A stretch of 42,666 nt of DNA from an uncultured Colwellia sp. (GCA_913058405.1 CAJXRC010000012.1:1-42666), one strand, 5' to 3'. Positions 1 to 9,393 are shown, numbered from the stretch's first letter. The notes: generated by a model from the letters alone, not told the origin. Numbers and translations are program-made.

Positions 1-47
1 CTACACTATCCTCTTCGTCGGCAGCGTCAGATGTGTATAAGAGACAG
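1..47 (+). other. Illumina Nextera adapter (non-genomic)
   Basis: Bases 15-47 are the complete Nextera Read 1 transposase adapter, ending in the 19-base Tn5 mosaic end AGATGTGTATAAGAGACAG at 29-47. Bases 1-6 (CTACAC) match the end of the P5 oligonucleotide, and bases 7-14 (TATCCTCT) match the i5 index I know as S503. The stretch is therefore library-construction sequence left on the contig end, not bacterial DNA. Read on the minus strand it adds about 14 artificial residues (including the well-known spurious peptide SYTHLTLPTK) and a stop codon to the gene next to it. Confidence 0.97.
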
Positions 48-795
48 CAGTAATATTTTGAGGATAAATTTCTAATGCTTTTTTATAATCTATATAAGCA
101 TCATTGGCCTGTCCTGCAGCTTCATAAAGTACGCCAGATAAGTAAAAGGTATAAGCATTTTGAAAACCATTTTTTACTTGGCCAATAGCGTTACTCATTG
201 ATGGATATTTACTTGCTAAGCTTTCTGAACTGACACCTTTTTTTGCCATTTCTTCTTGGGTTTCATAAAGTGCTTCTTGGTTGGCCTCGAGAGCTTTTTG
301 TTGAACCAAATTCGCACGTCGAATTTCAACTAAGGCACCAGAAAGATCGTTTTGGTTTAAATAATTCAGCGCTTGGTAACAATGCAACATACTTTGTTCA
401 TAATAATGAATGTCATATCGGATTGCATTATCGTTACTTACAACAGCCTGCACATTCTCTATGCCTCGGCTTAGCTGAATTTTAGCCGCTTGTTCGGTTT
501 GTTGTACTTGTCGGTATACCAAAGCAAAGTCTTGCTGGCTTTCGGTGTGGTTATTGGCGAGAAATTCTAAACGGGCTTTTTCTAATAAGCTTAAACCATA
601 ACTGCCGTTGCTTTCGCTGCGTTCAGGTAACAATGATACTGCTTGTTGAAAATTGCCCTGTTGTTGGGCGTTTTTCACCCCTTGCATTTGTTTATTGTAG
701 TTACTAAATAAATCACTAAATGAAGTGCCAGCACAAGCACTTAGCGTTAGTGTAAATAAAATGATTGTGGTAATTTTGGCAGGAATATTCAGCAT
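48..795 (-). CDS. COG3014-like lipoprotein with TPR-type repeats, 3' end missing
   Basis: The gene starts with ATG at 795 and its genuine coding sequence runs to base 48, where adapter sequence begins, so about 249 native residues are seen and the C-terminus is lost. The N-terminus is a lipoprotein signal with lipobox LSAC (cysteine near residue 21), so the protein is expected to be lipid-anchored in the envelope. The rest is helical and rich in Gln and Ala, with TPR-like segments (around residues 40-80, 130-170 and 215-248; the last reads AYIDYKKALEIYP). This pattern agrees with the COG3014 family of uncharacterised lipoproteins. The biochemical function is unknown. It is transcribed divergently from the cupredoxin gene. 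Confidence 0.75.
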
Positions 796-999
796 ATTAG
801 TAGCTTATCTTGTTACCAGCATATAGCAAGAAAATAGCTGTATAAAAAGTGTAAGTTTATGCAACTATATGAAACACATGAGGGTGATCTAGAATAAATG
901 CTTATTACGAGAATACAGTATACTTGAGATAGATTTTATTCGATTTACGCATCGATTATGATGCCATAACAAACGAGTAGTAAGTAAGGTTAGCTATCT

Positions 1000-1033
1000 A
1001 ACTAAGTTAACTAAGCCAACTAAGCCAAATAAG
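1000..1033 (+). repeat. Four 9-bp tandem repeats (AACTAAG core)
   Basis: AACTAAG occurs at 1000, 1009 and 1018, followed by the variant AAATAAG at 1027, with an exact 9-base period. The last unit runs directly into the Shine-Dalgarno sequence (AAGGA, 1031-1035) of the cupredoxin gene. It is a short direct-repeat tract in a 5' untranslated region. No function is known. Confidence 0.7.
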
Positions 1034-1039
1034 GATGAG

Positions 1040-1375
1040 ATGATGCATAGAAGTAAAGTATGGTTATTTATTGCAGCTAGCTTGTTATGTTCAGCAGGCC
1101 AAGTACAAGCTAAAGATGTCATTGTTGAAATATACAAGAAAAAGTTTATTCCTAGCGAAGTAACTATTGAAGCTGGCGATAGAGTTATTTGGAAAAATAT
1201 TGAAAAACGTCAATATCATAATGTTTGGTTTAAAGGCTCAGGCGAAGAAGAACCAGATTACTTTTTTCCTGACGAAAGCTATGAACGAAAATTTGATCAG
1301 TTAGGTGATTTTGCTTATGAATGTGGACCTCATCCTAAAATGAAAGGCAAGGTTATCGTTAAAAAGGCCGAGTAA
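1040..1375 (+). CDS. Secreted cupredoxin (plastocyanin/pseudoazurin-like)
   Basis: This 111-residue protein has a signal peptide (residues 1-24, cleavage after VQA), so the mature form is periplasmic and about 87 residues long. Type-1 copper ligands are visible: His60 in the YHN motif, then Cys95, His98 and Met101 in CGPHPKMKG. This is the classic blue-copper arrangement for single-electron transfer. ATG at 1040 is followed by a second ATG at 1043; the SD AAGGA (1031-1035) fits both. It has its own terminator at 1417-1455 and lies just before norCB. It may donate electrons to a periplasmic respiratory enzyme, nitric oxide reductase being the nearest candidate; this is inferred from position only. 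Confidence 0.87.
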   Translation: MMHRSKVWLFIAASLLCSAGQVQAKDVIVEIYKKKFIPSEVTIEAGDRVIWKNIEKRQYHNVWFKGSGEEEPDYFFPDESYERKFDQLGDFAYECGPHPKMKGKVIVKKAE

Positions 1376-1416
1376 TAACCTTAAAAATGTTGTTGATATA
1401 AACTCGACTTTACCTC

Positions 1417-1455
1417 GCTATAACCCTAATTTAACTGGGGTTATAGCCGTTTTTT
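1417..1455 (+). terminator. Rho-independent terminator after cupredoxin
   Basis: A 10-bp perfect stem (GCTATAACCC at 1417-1426 with GGGTTATAGC at 1438-1447) is followed by CGTTTTTT. It separates the cupredoxin transcript from norCB. Confidence 0.88.
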
Positions 1456-1547
1456 GTTGTGAAATAAGGTGATATAAAAGCAAATTTTTTGATGTAGCGC
1501 AAAATTACTCCTAATTATGTAACTATTTATTACAACCCCTCGAAAAC

Positions 1548-1589
1548 TTGATTTCCATCAAGTTGCTTACTAAGCTTCCTCGCTATCAT
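1548..1589 (+). promoter_or_regulatory. FNR/DNR-type box and -10 element of the norCB promoter
   Basis: TTGATTTCCATCAA at 1548-1561 is a perfect match to the FNR/ANR/DNR consensus TTGATNNNNATCAA. A -10-like TATCAT lies at 1584-1589. A start site near 1596 would put the box centre (1554.5) at about -41.5, the position of class II FNR-activated promoters. This predicts activation of norCB at low oxygen (FNR) or by NO (DNR/NNR type). The box cannot tell which regulator binds. Confidence 0.8.
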
Positions 1590-1608
1590 CTACTTGCTTT
1601 ATAAAAAC

Positions 1609-1667
1609 ATACCAATTCTATTTAGTTTATTCTCATTGGGTGGGAATAAACTTAATAGACTTGGTAT
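1609..1667. repeat. Palindromic ATACCAA...TTGGTAT repeat element (compact copy)
   Basis: A 59-bp near-perfect inverted repeat: arms of about 26 bases begin with ATACCAA (1609-1615) and end with TTGGTAT (1661-1667), with only a few mismatches. It can form a long hairpin. Sequence at its right arm resembles the repeat at 42612-42666 and the ends of the element at 30458-30723. It lies between the predicted norCB start site and norC, so it would be transcribed into the norCB leader. Confidence 0.75.
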
Positions 1668-1698
1668 CACGCATGAACTATTTCATTAAGGAAACACC

Positions 1699-2145
1699 AT
1701 GTCAGAGAGCTTTACTAAAGGCATGGCAAGGAATATTTATTACGGTGGAAGTATATTCTTCTTCTTAATATTCTTAGCTTTGACTTTTCACACAGTAAAA
1801 GAGATGCCCAAACGGGATAATCGAGAAAATATTACCGAAGCAGTTGAACGCGGTAAACACTTATGGGAAAAAAACAACTGTATTGGTTGTCATACGCTTA
1901 TTGGTGAAGGCGCATATTTTGCTCCAGAACTAGCAAACGTTTATGATCGTCGTGGCGGTGGCAATGAAGTAGCTTTTAAAGCTTTCTTAAATGGTTGGAT
2001 GAAAGCTCAGCCATTAAACATTCCAGGCCGTCGTCAAATGCCTAACTTCCACTTAAATGACCAAGAAATTGATGATTTAGCTGAGTTCCTTAAATGGACA
2101 TCAGAGCTAGATGACAATAATTGGCCACCAAACATTGAGGGGTAG
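1699..2145 (+). CDS. norC: Nitric oxide reductase subunit C (cytochrome c)
   Basis: This 148-residue protein is the small subunit of cytochrome-c-dependent nitric oxide reductase, which passes electrons from periplasmic carriers to NorB. An N-terminal membrane anchor lies at about residues 13-33. The heme c site is C61-I-G-C64-H65, followed by the family signature TLIGEGAYFAPEL, and Met114 in RRQMPN is the probable axial ligand. Length and motif order match NorC. SD AAGGA (1688-1692) precedes the ATG. norB starts three bases after the stop, so the two are one operon under the FNR-type box at 1548. Confidence 0.96.
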   Translation: MSESFTKGMARNIYYGGSIFFFLIFLALTFHTVKEMPKRDNRENITEAVERGKHLWEKNNCIGCHTLIGEGAYFAPELANVYDRRGGGNEVAFKAFLNGWMKAQPLNIPGRRQMPNFHLNDQEIDDLAEFLKWTSELDDNNWPPNIEG

Positions 2146-3540
<1,395 letters not shown>

Positions 3541-3567
3541 TGTAAATACATTCTGTTGACTGACAAA

Positions 3568-3597
3568 AAGCCGTGACAGTGTCGCGGCTTTTTTTTA
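3568..3597 (+). terminator. Rho-independent terminator after norB
   Basis: Stem AAGCCGTGAC (3568-3577) pairs with GTCGCGGCTT (3581-3590, one G-U pair) and continues into a run of T. It closes the norCB operon. Confidence 0.9.
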
Positions 3598-3808
3598 TCT
3601 TTTTTTATCTTTTTTTTATTCATCCTATTTTATCTTCACTTCACCGAAAATCGTTTCATCCCTTTGCTACTAGCTGTTACTTTGCTCCTTCCTAATTAAC
3701 TAATGTTAATTTCAGTACTCTTAATCTGATGAGGATTTAATTATCTTTGCTTCAATCGTTCGAACAATCCAACATAAGCAGAAAGGCTTAAGCTTTCTAC
3801 TTCCTTTC

Positions 3809-5323
3809 ATGATGATACTTAGCTTCTTCCCTAGCTTAGCTTTAGCCGCTAATGAGGAGGTTGAACAGCAACACAGTGTTCATGAGCGAAAACTGACTAT
3901 TGATGGCAAAAATGTCACCAAGCACAGTACCAAAGTCAATGGACAAAAGTTTAAATATACCGCCACGACAGGTACTCAACCTGTATGGGATGAAGAAGGC
4001 AATCCAATCGCAAGTTTGTTTTATACTTACTATCAGCGCAGTGATGTAAAAGATCGTGCTAAACGGCCATTACTTATTTCTTTTAATGGTGGACCTGGCT
4101 CTGCTTCTGTATGGATGCATGTAGCTTATACTGGTCCTAGAGTGCTGAATGTAGACGATGAAGGATATCCATTACAACCCTATGGTGTGAAGACTAACCC
4201 CTATTCAATTCTAGATGTTGCAGATATCGTTTTTGTTAACCCGGTAAATACTGGCTACTCACGTGTATTACCTGGTAAAGACGGAAAAATGCCAAGTAAA
4301 GAGCAGCAGAAAAAAATGTTCTTTGGCGTAAATGCTGATATCGACTATTTAGCAGAGTGGCTTAATACTTTTGTAACGCGCAATAATCGCTGGCGTTCAC
4401 CTAAGTATCTTATTGGTGAAAGCTACGGCACCACACGTGTTTCAGGTTTAGCGAAAGAGCTACAAGAACGTCAATGGATGTATGTTAATGGTGTGATTTT
4501 AGTTTCGCCAACCGATATTGGTATCAAACGAGATGGCCCGGTAAAAGCGGCAAACAGGTTGCCTTATTTTGCTGCTGCCGCTTGGTATCACAAAGCCTTA
4601 ATCCCAACACTTCAACAAAAGCCCTTAGCAGAACTACTCGCAGAAGTTGAAACCTTTACATTGAGTAAATATTTACCTGCTTTAGCTAAAGGTGGCTTTA
4701 TTTCAGCGCAAGAGAAGCAAGGTATTGCTGAGCAAGTCGCAGAATATGCTGGTTTATCGATAGAGGCAGTCATTGCTAATAATCTGGATGTTAATAACGC
4801 CTTTTTTTGGAAAGAATTATTACGTGATAGAAAACAAACTATTGGTCGTTTAGATTCGCGTTATTTAGGTATTGATAAAAAAGTCGCGGGCTCAAGCCCT
4901 GACTATAATGCTGAATTAAGCTCATGGTTACACAGCTTCACTCCGGCAATTAATTACTATTTACGTGAAGAGTTAGCCTATAAAACAGATATTAAATACA
5001 ACATGTTTGGTAACGTCCGTCCATGGGATCGTACCGGTAATAAAACAGGTGAGGGACTTCGTTCTGCCATGGCACAGAATCCTTACCTACAAGTCATGAT
5101 TCAATCAGGTTACTTTGATGGCGCAACCAATTATTTTGATGCTAAATATACTATGTGGCAATTAGACCCAAGTGGTTTGATGAAAGATAGATTGTCATTT
5201 AAAGGGTATGAAAGTGGTCACATGATGTACTTACGCCATGAAGATTTACGAGATGCTAACCAAGACATTCGTGAGTTTATCAAGCAAAGCATGCCGGCGA
5301 AAGGACAAGCCGCGAAATACTAA
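3809..5323 (+). CDS. Secreted S10-family serine carboxypeptidase-like peptidase
   Basis: The protein (504 residues from the ATG at 3809) has a hydrophobic N-terminus ending ALA|ANEE, a signal peptide. Motifs of the alpha/beta-hydrolase S10 family are present: oxyanion-hole NGGPGS (from Asn93), nucleophile Ser205 in GESYGTTR, Asp437 in SGYFDG and His471 in ESGHMMY. It probably removes C-terminal residues from peptides in the periplasm or outside the cell. The start is uncertain: there is no SD before 3809, while the frame stays open back to 3725 and encodes a basic stretch (KQKG) that would complete a normal signal peptide. SD-like GAGGA (3731-3735) precedes ATT/ATC codons at 3740/3743. A terminator follows. 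Confidence 0.88.
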   Translation: MMILSFFPSLALAANEEVEQQHSVHERKLTIDGKNVTKHSTKVNGQKFKYTATTGTQPVWDEEGNPIASLFYTYYQRSDVKDRAKRPLLISFNGGPGSASVWMHVAYTGPRVLNVDDEGYPLQPYGVKTNPYSILDVADIVFVNPVNTGYSRVLPGKDGKMPSKEQQKKMFFGVNADIDYLAEWLNTFVTRNNRWRSPKYLIGESYGTTRVSGLAKELQERQWMYVNGVILVSPTDIGIKRDGPVKAANRLPYFAAAAWYHKALIPTLQQKPLAELLAEVETFTLSKYLPALAKGGFISAQEKQGIAEQVAEYAGLSIEAVIANNLDVNNAFFWKELLRDRKQTIGRLDSRYLGIDKKVAGSSPDYNAELSSWLHSFTPAINYYLREELAYKTDIKYNMFGNVRPWDRTGNKTGEGLRSAMAQNPYLQVMIQSGYFDGATNYFDAKYTMWQLDPSGLMKDRLSFKGYESGHMMYLRHEDLRDANQDIREFIKQSMPAKGQAAKY

Positions 5324-5363
5324 TGAACCGGTTATAGATTACGTTAATGTTGTCTAATTTTTA

Positions 5364-5396
5364 AAAAGCTTACTTGTAAAGAGTAAGCTTTTTTTA
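5364..5396 (+). terminator. Rho-independent terminator after the S10 peptidase
   Basis: Stem AAAAGCTTACT (5364-5374) pairs with AGTAAGCTTTT (5382-5392) and is followed by T residues. Confidence 0.88.
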
Positions 5397-5397
5397 T

Positions 5398-5765
5398 GTC
5401 TAATACCTTTGCTAAATAAGGTTTAATAGCAAAGTTTTAATTTGTAATGAAAAGATAACAACGTTGAATTATAAGAATTTATTGTTAAAGAGAATCATTG
5501 TGCTATGTTTTTAACATAAGCGTTTATTTCACAAAGTCGAACATTTTTACTTTGTATGAAATGAAAAATCTCACGTCAGTCTATGCTGATTATTTTGCAA
5601 ATAAAGTGAAAAGGAATGTGATCTTCATTGTTTAAATCACCGTAGATACTAAGGAATAGTTAACCTTGATTAAGGCGCTACTTTAAACAGCTAAATTAGA
5701 TATTAACTTTGCTGTTAATTTAAAAGAACGTAATCACTTAAACACACTTAAGGTAACTGAATAGG
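5398..5765 (+). promoter_or_regulatory. Upstream region of the GS-like/ovoA pair with a possible promoter
   Basis: This non-coding stretch holds one plausible promoter: TTGTTA (5482-5487), a 16-base spacer and extended -10 TGCTATGTT (5501-5509). A 15-bp inverted repeat, TATGTT-TTT-AACATA (5504-5518), overlaps the -10 and could be an operator. The leader would then be about 250 bases. I see no gene, riboswitch or known box in the rest. Confidence 0.35.
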
Positions 5766-6917
5766 ATGTTCAAAAAAGCCATTATATTACTGCAAGATTA
5801 CCTAAGTCACTTAGGATTTAAGGCTCAAATTCACTTTGAATTAGAAGGCTGTTATAAAATCCTGCCGAATAGTAAAAAAATTGACCTTAACTCCATTAAC
5901 CACAGACTAGCTCTGCTGGGTATCGACGGTGAAGTTGTTAATGAGTATTGGAAAAACCAATGGGAATATGTATCTTTATTTAACGGCCAATCTCCACTGA
6001 AAGAAGCAGATAATTTAGTTCGAGCTATACATCATTTGCCTAGAATATTTGCTCAACATGGTATTACGGAAACATTAATAAAACCTGTCGTTTGGTCTGG
6101 TGATCAAGGGAAATTAGCGCTAGGTTCTAGAGATATTTTCACCACAGATACTAGGGCTGTCCATATTCCTAATGCGATACAAGTTAACGTTAGTGTTATC
6201 AATAAGCAGGGCGTTAATATTATTTCCAAGGACGGCTTTGGCGAATACTTACAACAATGCTTTTTGCAAACGAGTAAAGCATGTAGCTTATTATATCTAC
6301 CTGAAGAAGAAGCTTTTGAACGTTTAAAACTCAAATCAGCCTATGGTTTATCAGCGGAGCTTTGTTCTCCTTGCGATATTTCGGGTGGTCATCAAGGCAG
6401 TATTGCGCTTTATAAGAAGCTAGGTAAGCATAATCAACAAATGGGTCAAGAGACGTTATTGTTTGATCAGCATAGTAAAACACTCGTTACCGAACAGAAT
6501 TGGCAAAAAACAGCCCGCATAGAACACAGACTAGGTGCGTCAAGTACGTCTTATAATCCACATGCTAATGTCTTATTTTCTTTGATGAATGTCGTCGATG
6601 CGATAGAGGTTTATATACAGGAAAGCTGCGTGTCAGATTTATCTTCTTCATTACAAACCATCGAATTACCTGAATCACTATATAACAGATACCAAAAAGG
6701 GATTGAAGGCGCTAAAGACTCTCTTGGCGCTATTGAACTCTTTATTCGTTGTCCTTGGTTTAGTGAACGAATCAATAAGGTGCAGCAGTTCATGCATTTA
6801 ATAAACAGTGATTGCAGCGAATCGGCTCATTTAGGCGATTTGATTAAGCAACAAATTCTCCAGAAGTATCAAGCAGGTAAAATCGCATTACCCACTAACT
6901 TTAGTCTCATTTTATAG
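5766..6917 (+). CDS. Divergent glutamine synthetase-like (catalytic-domain) protein next to ovoA
   Basis: This 383-residue protein resembles the glutamine synthetase C-terminal catalytic domain and has no N-terminal beta-grasp domain. Matching blocks: FELEG (E25, E27) for the first metal glutamates, WEYVS (E67), the helix ADNLVRAIHHLPRIFAQHG for the ADEIQ...A.RFG block, NAIQVNVSV for MHCHMSL, and RIEHR (R251, E253, R255) followed by NP (264-265) for the signature ending in ANPYL. Key positions differ: the metal and ATP-site histidines of MHCHMS are Gln139 and Asn141, and the Glu of ADE is Asn83. It is therefore probably not an ordinary glutamine synthetase. ovoA starts 10 bases after its stop, so a shared transcript is likely. 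A gamma-glutamyl ligase acting on ovothiol or a precursor is conceivable but unproven. Confidence 0.6.
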   Translation: MFKKAIILLQDYLSHLGFKAQIHFELEGCYKILPNSKKIDLNSINHRLALLGIDGEVVNEYWKNQWEYVSLFNGQSPLKEADNLVRAIHHLPRIFAQHGITETLIKPVVWSGDQGKLALGSRDIFTTDTRAVHIPNAIQVNVSVINKQGVNIISKDGFGEYLQQCFLQTSKACSLLYLPEEEAFERLKLKSAYGLSAELCSPCDISGGHQGSIALYKKLGKHNQQMGQETLLFDQHSKTLVTEQNWQKTARIEHRLGASSTSYNPHANVLFSLMNVVDAIEVYIQESCVSDLSSSLQTIELPESLYNRYQKGIEGAKDSLGAIELFIRCPWFSERINKVQQFMHLINSDCSESAHLGDLIKQQILQKYQAGKIALPTNFSLIL

Positions 6918-6927
6918 GCGGCGTTTA

Positions 6928-9183
6928 ATGAACATTAACCAATATAACGAAGTAAGCGAGCCCAAATCACCGACATTAACGGGTAATTGCATAAATAGTA
7001 AACGTGCTGAATTGAAGCGTTATTTTAAAGCAACGTGGCAGCGTTATGACTCTTTGTTTTCATTGATCAATAATGATGAAGCATATTACCAAAGGCCTGA
7101 ACCGTTAAGACATCCACTAATTTTTTACTTTGGACATACCGCCTGTTTTTATATTAATAAACTTATATTAGGTAAGTATATCGACGAGCGTATTAACCCT
7201 CAAATTGAAGCTATCTGTGCTGTTGGTGTTGATGAAATGAGCTGGGATGATCTTAATAGTGCGCATTATGATTGGCCAACAGTTGATGAAATAAGAGTTT
7301 ACAGACAACAAGTTTTCAATGTCGTTGACCGTATTATTGACACTATGTCGTTAGTATTACCGATTAAACAAAATTCACTCGCGTGGATTATTTTAATGGG
7401 CTGTGAACATGAACGTATTCACATTGAGACCTCTTCGGTGATTATGCGCATGTTGCCATTAGCCGTATTAACATCGAATGAACAGTGGCCTACTTGCCTA
7501 CAAACAGATAGCCCGCCAACTAATGTGTTAGTACCAGTAAAAGGAAGTGTTATTAATTTTGGTAAGCCAACTTCTGACGATAGCTTTGGTTGGGACAATG
7601 AATACGGAAATGCATCGGTATCGTTAAATGATTTTCATGCGGCAAAATATTTAGTATCTAATGAAGAGTTTTTGGGCTTTGTTAAGGACGGAGGTTATCA
7701 AAATAAGCTTTTCTGGACTCAAGAGGGCCAGCAATGGTTGGCATTTACTGAAGCAAAAATGCCACGGTTTTGGTTAATGCAGTCGGGTGAATATTGGCAG
7801 CGGAACTTACTAAATGAAATGCCTTTGCCCCTTGATTGGCCAGTAGAAGTTAATTATCTCGAAGCTAAAGCTTTCTGTAATTGGAAGAACAGTCTAACCG
7901 ATGAGGGCTTGACTGATAATGACTTAACCAATAAAGAGAACCAAGGCCACTATAGATTACCCTCTGAAGGTGAGTGGATAGCGCTGAGAGGGCAGGTTGA
8001 GGGAGACTTATTGTCATGGCAACAAGCACCAGGAAACATCAATAGTGAATATTTTGCGTCTTCTTGCCCAATAAATAAGTTCTCACAAGGTGATTTTTAC
8101 GACATTGTCGGTAATGTATGGCAATGGACAGAATCAGCCATTGACGGTTTTAATGGTTTCACCATTCATCCTTTATATGATGACTTCTCCACACCAACCT
8201 TTGATGGTAAACACAACCTAATTAAAGGAGGATCTTGGATCTCAACAGGAAATGAGGCGATGCAGAACTCTCGCTATGCTTTTCGTCGTCACTTTTTTCA
8301 GCATGCAGGCTTTAGGTATGTTGTGAGTAAATCTGAGAGTATTCCAAATTTAGCAGATAATCACTATGAAACTGATACTCAAGTTTGCCGACAACTTGAA
8401 AATCACTTTGAACAATTGAATTCTTTGAGTTCTTCGTTATCCGATAAAGAGCAACAACCTATAAATGAGCTGAATCAAGCTACCAATGAACAGCATTTAG
8501 CAAATAATTACTTAGAAAAACTCGCTGACACCATTATTAGAGTAATCGATAAATATAACGTTAAACCAATGTCAAAATGCCTAGATCTAGGCTGTAATGT
8601 CGGTGGTTTGAGTTTTATCTTGGCTAAGTATTTTACTACAGTTGATGCAGTAGATTTTTCTGCGAGATATATTCAATACGGCGTAAAGCTTCAACAAGGT
8701 GAATCGATACGGTATGTAATGCCTCGTGAAGGAGAGTTAATTGATTTTAAGGAGTTTACTTTAGCTACTGAATTGTATGCAGAATCAAAGAAAATTCACT
8801 TTAGCCAAGGAGACATTAGTAATTTAAAGAATATATTTGCAGGTTACGACGTTATTGTGGCACAAAATGTTTTGGAGCAAAGTTATGACCCCGCATTATT
8901 TCTAGCACACGTGCATAATCGACTTAATGCAAAAGGGCTGTTAGTGATTATTTCGGATTATCAATTTACCGAAAAAATCACAGAGAAAACTAAATGGTTA
9001 GGTGGGCAGAAAATCAATGGTGAAAATGTGACAGGGTTTGAAGCATTAACAACGTTGTTGGATAAAAATTTAACCTTAATAAATGAGCAAGAACTTACAC
9101 AAATAATTAAGACAGACACACGTCACTTTAGTGTTATTAACTCTCATTTAACAATTTGGCAGTTAAATGATAATAACTCATAG
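6928..9183 (+). CDS. ovoA: OvoA: 5-histidylcysteine sulfoxide synthase / 4-mercaptohistidine N1-methyltransferase
   Basis: OvoA begins ovothiol A synthesis by iron-dependent oxidative coupling of histidine and cysteine and ends it by methylating 4-mercaptohistidine. The 751-residue protein has all three parts. A DinB-like N-terminal domain carries the iron site: His70, and His161/His165 in HERIHIE (the HX3HXE motif). A formylglycine-generating-enzyme-like sulfoxide synthase domain spans about 200-470 (YRLPSEGEW, GNVWQWTES, GGSW, then RRHFFQHAGFRYV). A SAM methyltransferase domain starts at about 510, with CLDLGCNVGG at 551-560. ATG at 6928 is 10 bases after the GS-like gene and has a weak SD. 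The C-S lyase OvoB is not in the window. Confidence 0.95.
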   Translation: MNINQYNEVSEPKSPTLTGNCINSKRAELKRYFKATWQRYDSLFSLINNDEAYYQRPEPLRHPLIFYFGHTACFYINKLILGKYIDERINPQIEAICAVGVDEMSWDDLNSAHYDWPTVDEIRVYRQQVFNVVDRIIDTMSLVLPIKQNSLAWIILMGCEHERIHIETSSVIMRMLPLAVLTSNEQWPTCLQTDSPPTNVLVPVKGSVINFGKPTSDDSFGWDNEYGNASVSLNDFHAAKYLVSNEEFLGFVKDGGYQNKLFWTQEGQQWLAFTEAKMPRFWLMQSGEYWQRNLLNEMPLPLDWPVEVNYLEAKAFCNWKNSLTDEGLTDNDLTNKENQGHYRLPSEGEWIALRGQVEGDLLSWQQAPGNINSEYFASSCPINKFSQGDFYDIVGNVWQWTESAIDGFNGFTIHPLYDDFSTPTFDGKHNLIKGGSWISTGNEAMQNSRYAFRRHFFQHAGFRYVVSKSESIPNLADNHYETDTQVCRQLENHFEQLNSLSSSLSDKEQQPINELNQATNEQHLANNYLEKLADTIIRVIDKYNVKPMSKCLDLGCNVGGLSFILAKYFTTVDAVDFSARYIQYGVKLQQGESIRYVMPREGELIDFKEFTLATELYAESKKIHFSQGDISNLKNIFAGYDVIVAQNVLEQSYDPALFLAHVHNRLNAKGLLVIISDYQFTEKITEKTKWLGGQKINGENVTGFEALTTLLDKNLTLINEQELTQIIKTDTRHFSVINSHLTIWQLNDNNS

Positions 9184-9387
9184 TATGAGCAAAACCGACA
9201 GAACTATAACGCTTTTTATTAACGGTACTTATTCGTTGTGTTAGATAAGTGAAAATCGTCCGTAACACTCGGTTTAACTCGGTTGTGTATCTCTAAATGT
9301 TGGTTGCAGAATGTAAGTGACATGATGAATTAAACACTAATAGTAATGGTTCTGGCTTTATTGATTTCTTTTTAGCCTAAACAACTG

Positions 9388-9393
9388 TATAAT
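9388..9393 (+). promoter_or_regulatory. Probable -10 element for typA
   Basis: A perfect TATAAT lies 74 bases before the typA GTG. A weak -35 (TTTCTT at 9365-9370, 17-base spacing) can be drawn. The surrounding 9184-9467 gap shows no other feature. Confidence 0.55.

Noticed and set aside
29-47. Tn5 mosaic end as a natural transposon end
   Set aside because: It is embedded in the complete Nextera adapter with an index, so it comes from library preparation.
243-485. Plus-strand open frame of 80 codons
   Set aside because: It is antisense to the lipoprotein gene, with no ribosome-binding site or recognisable protein features.
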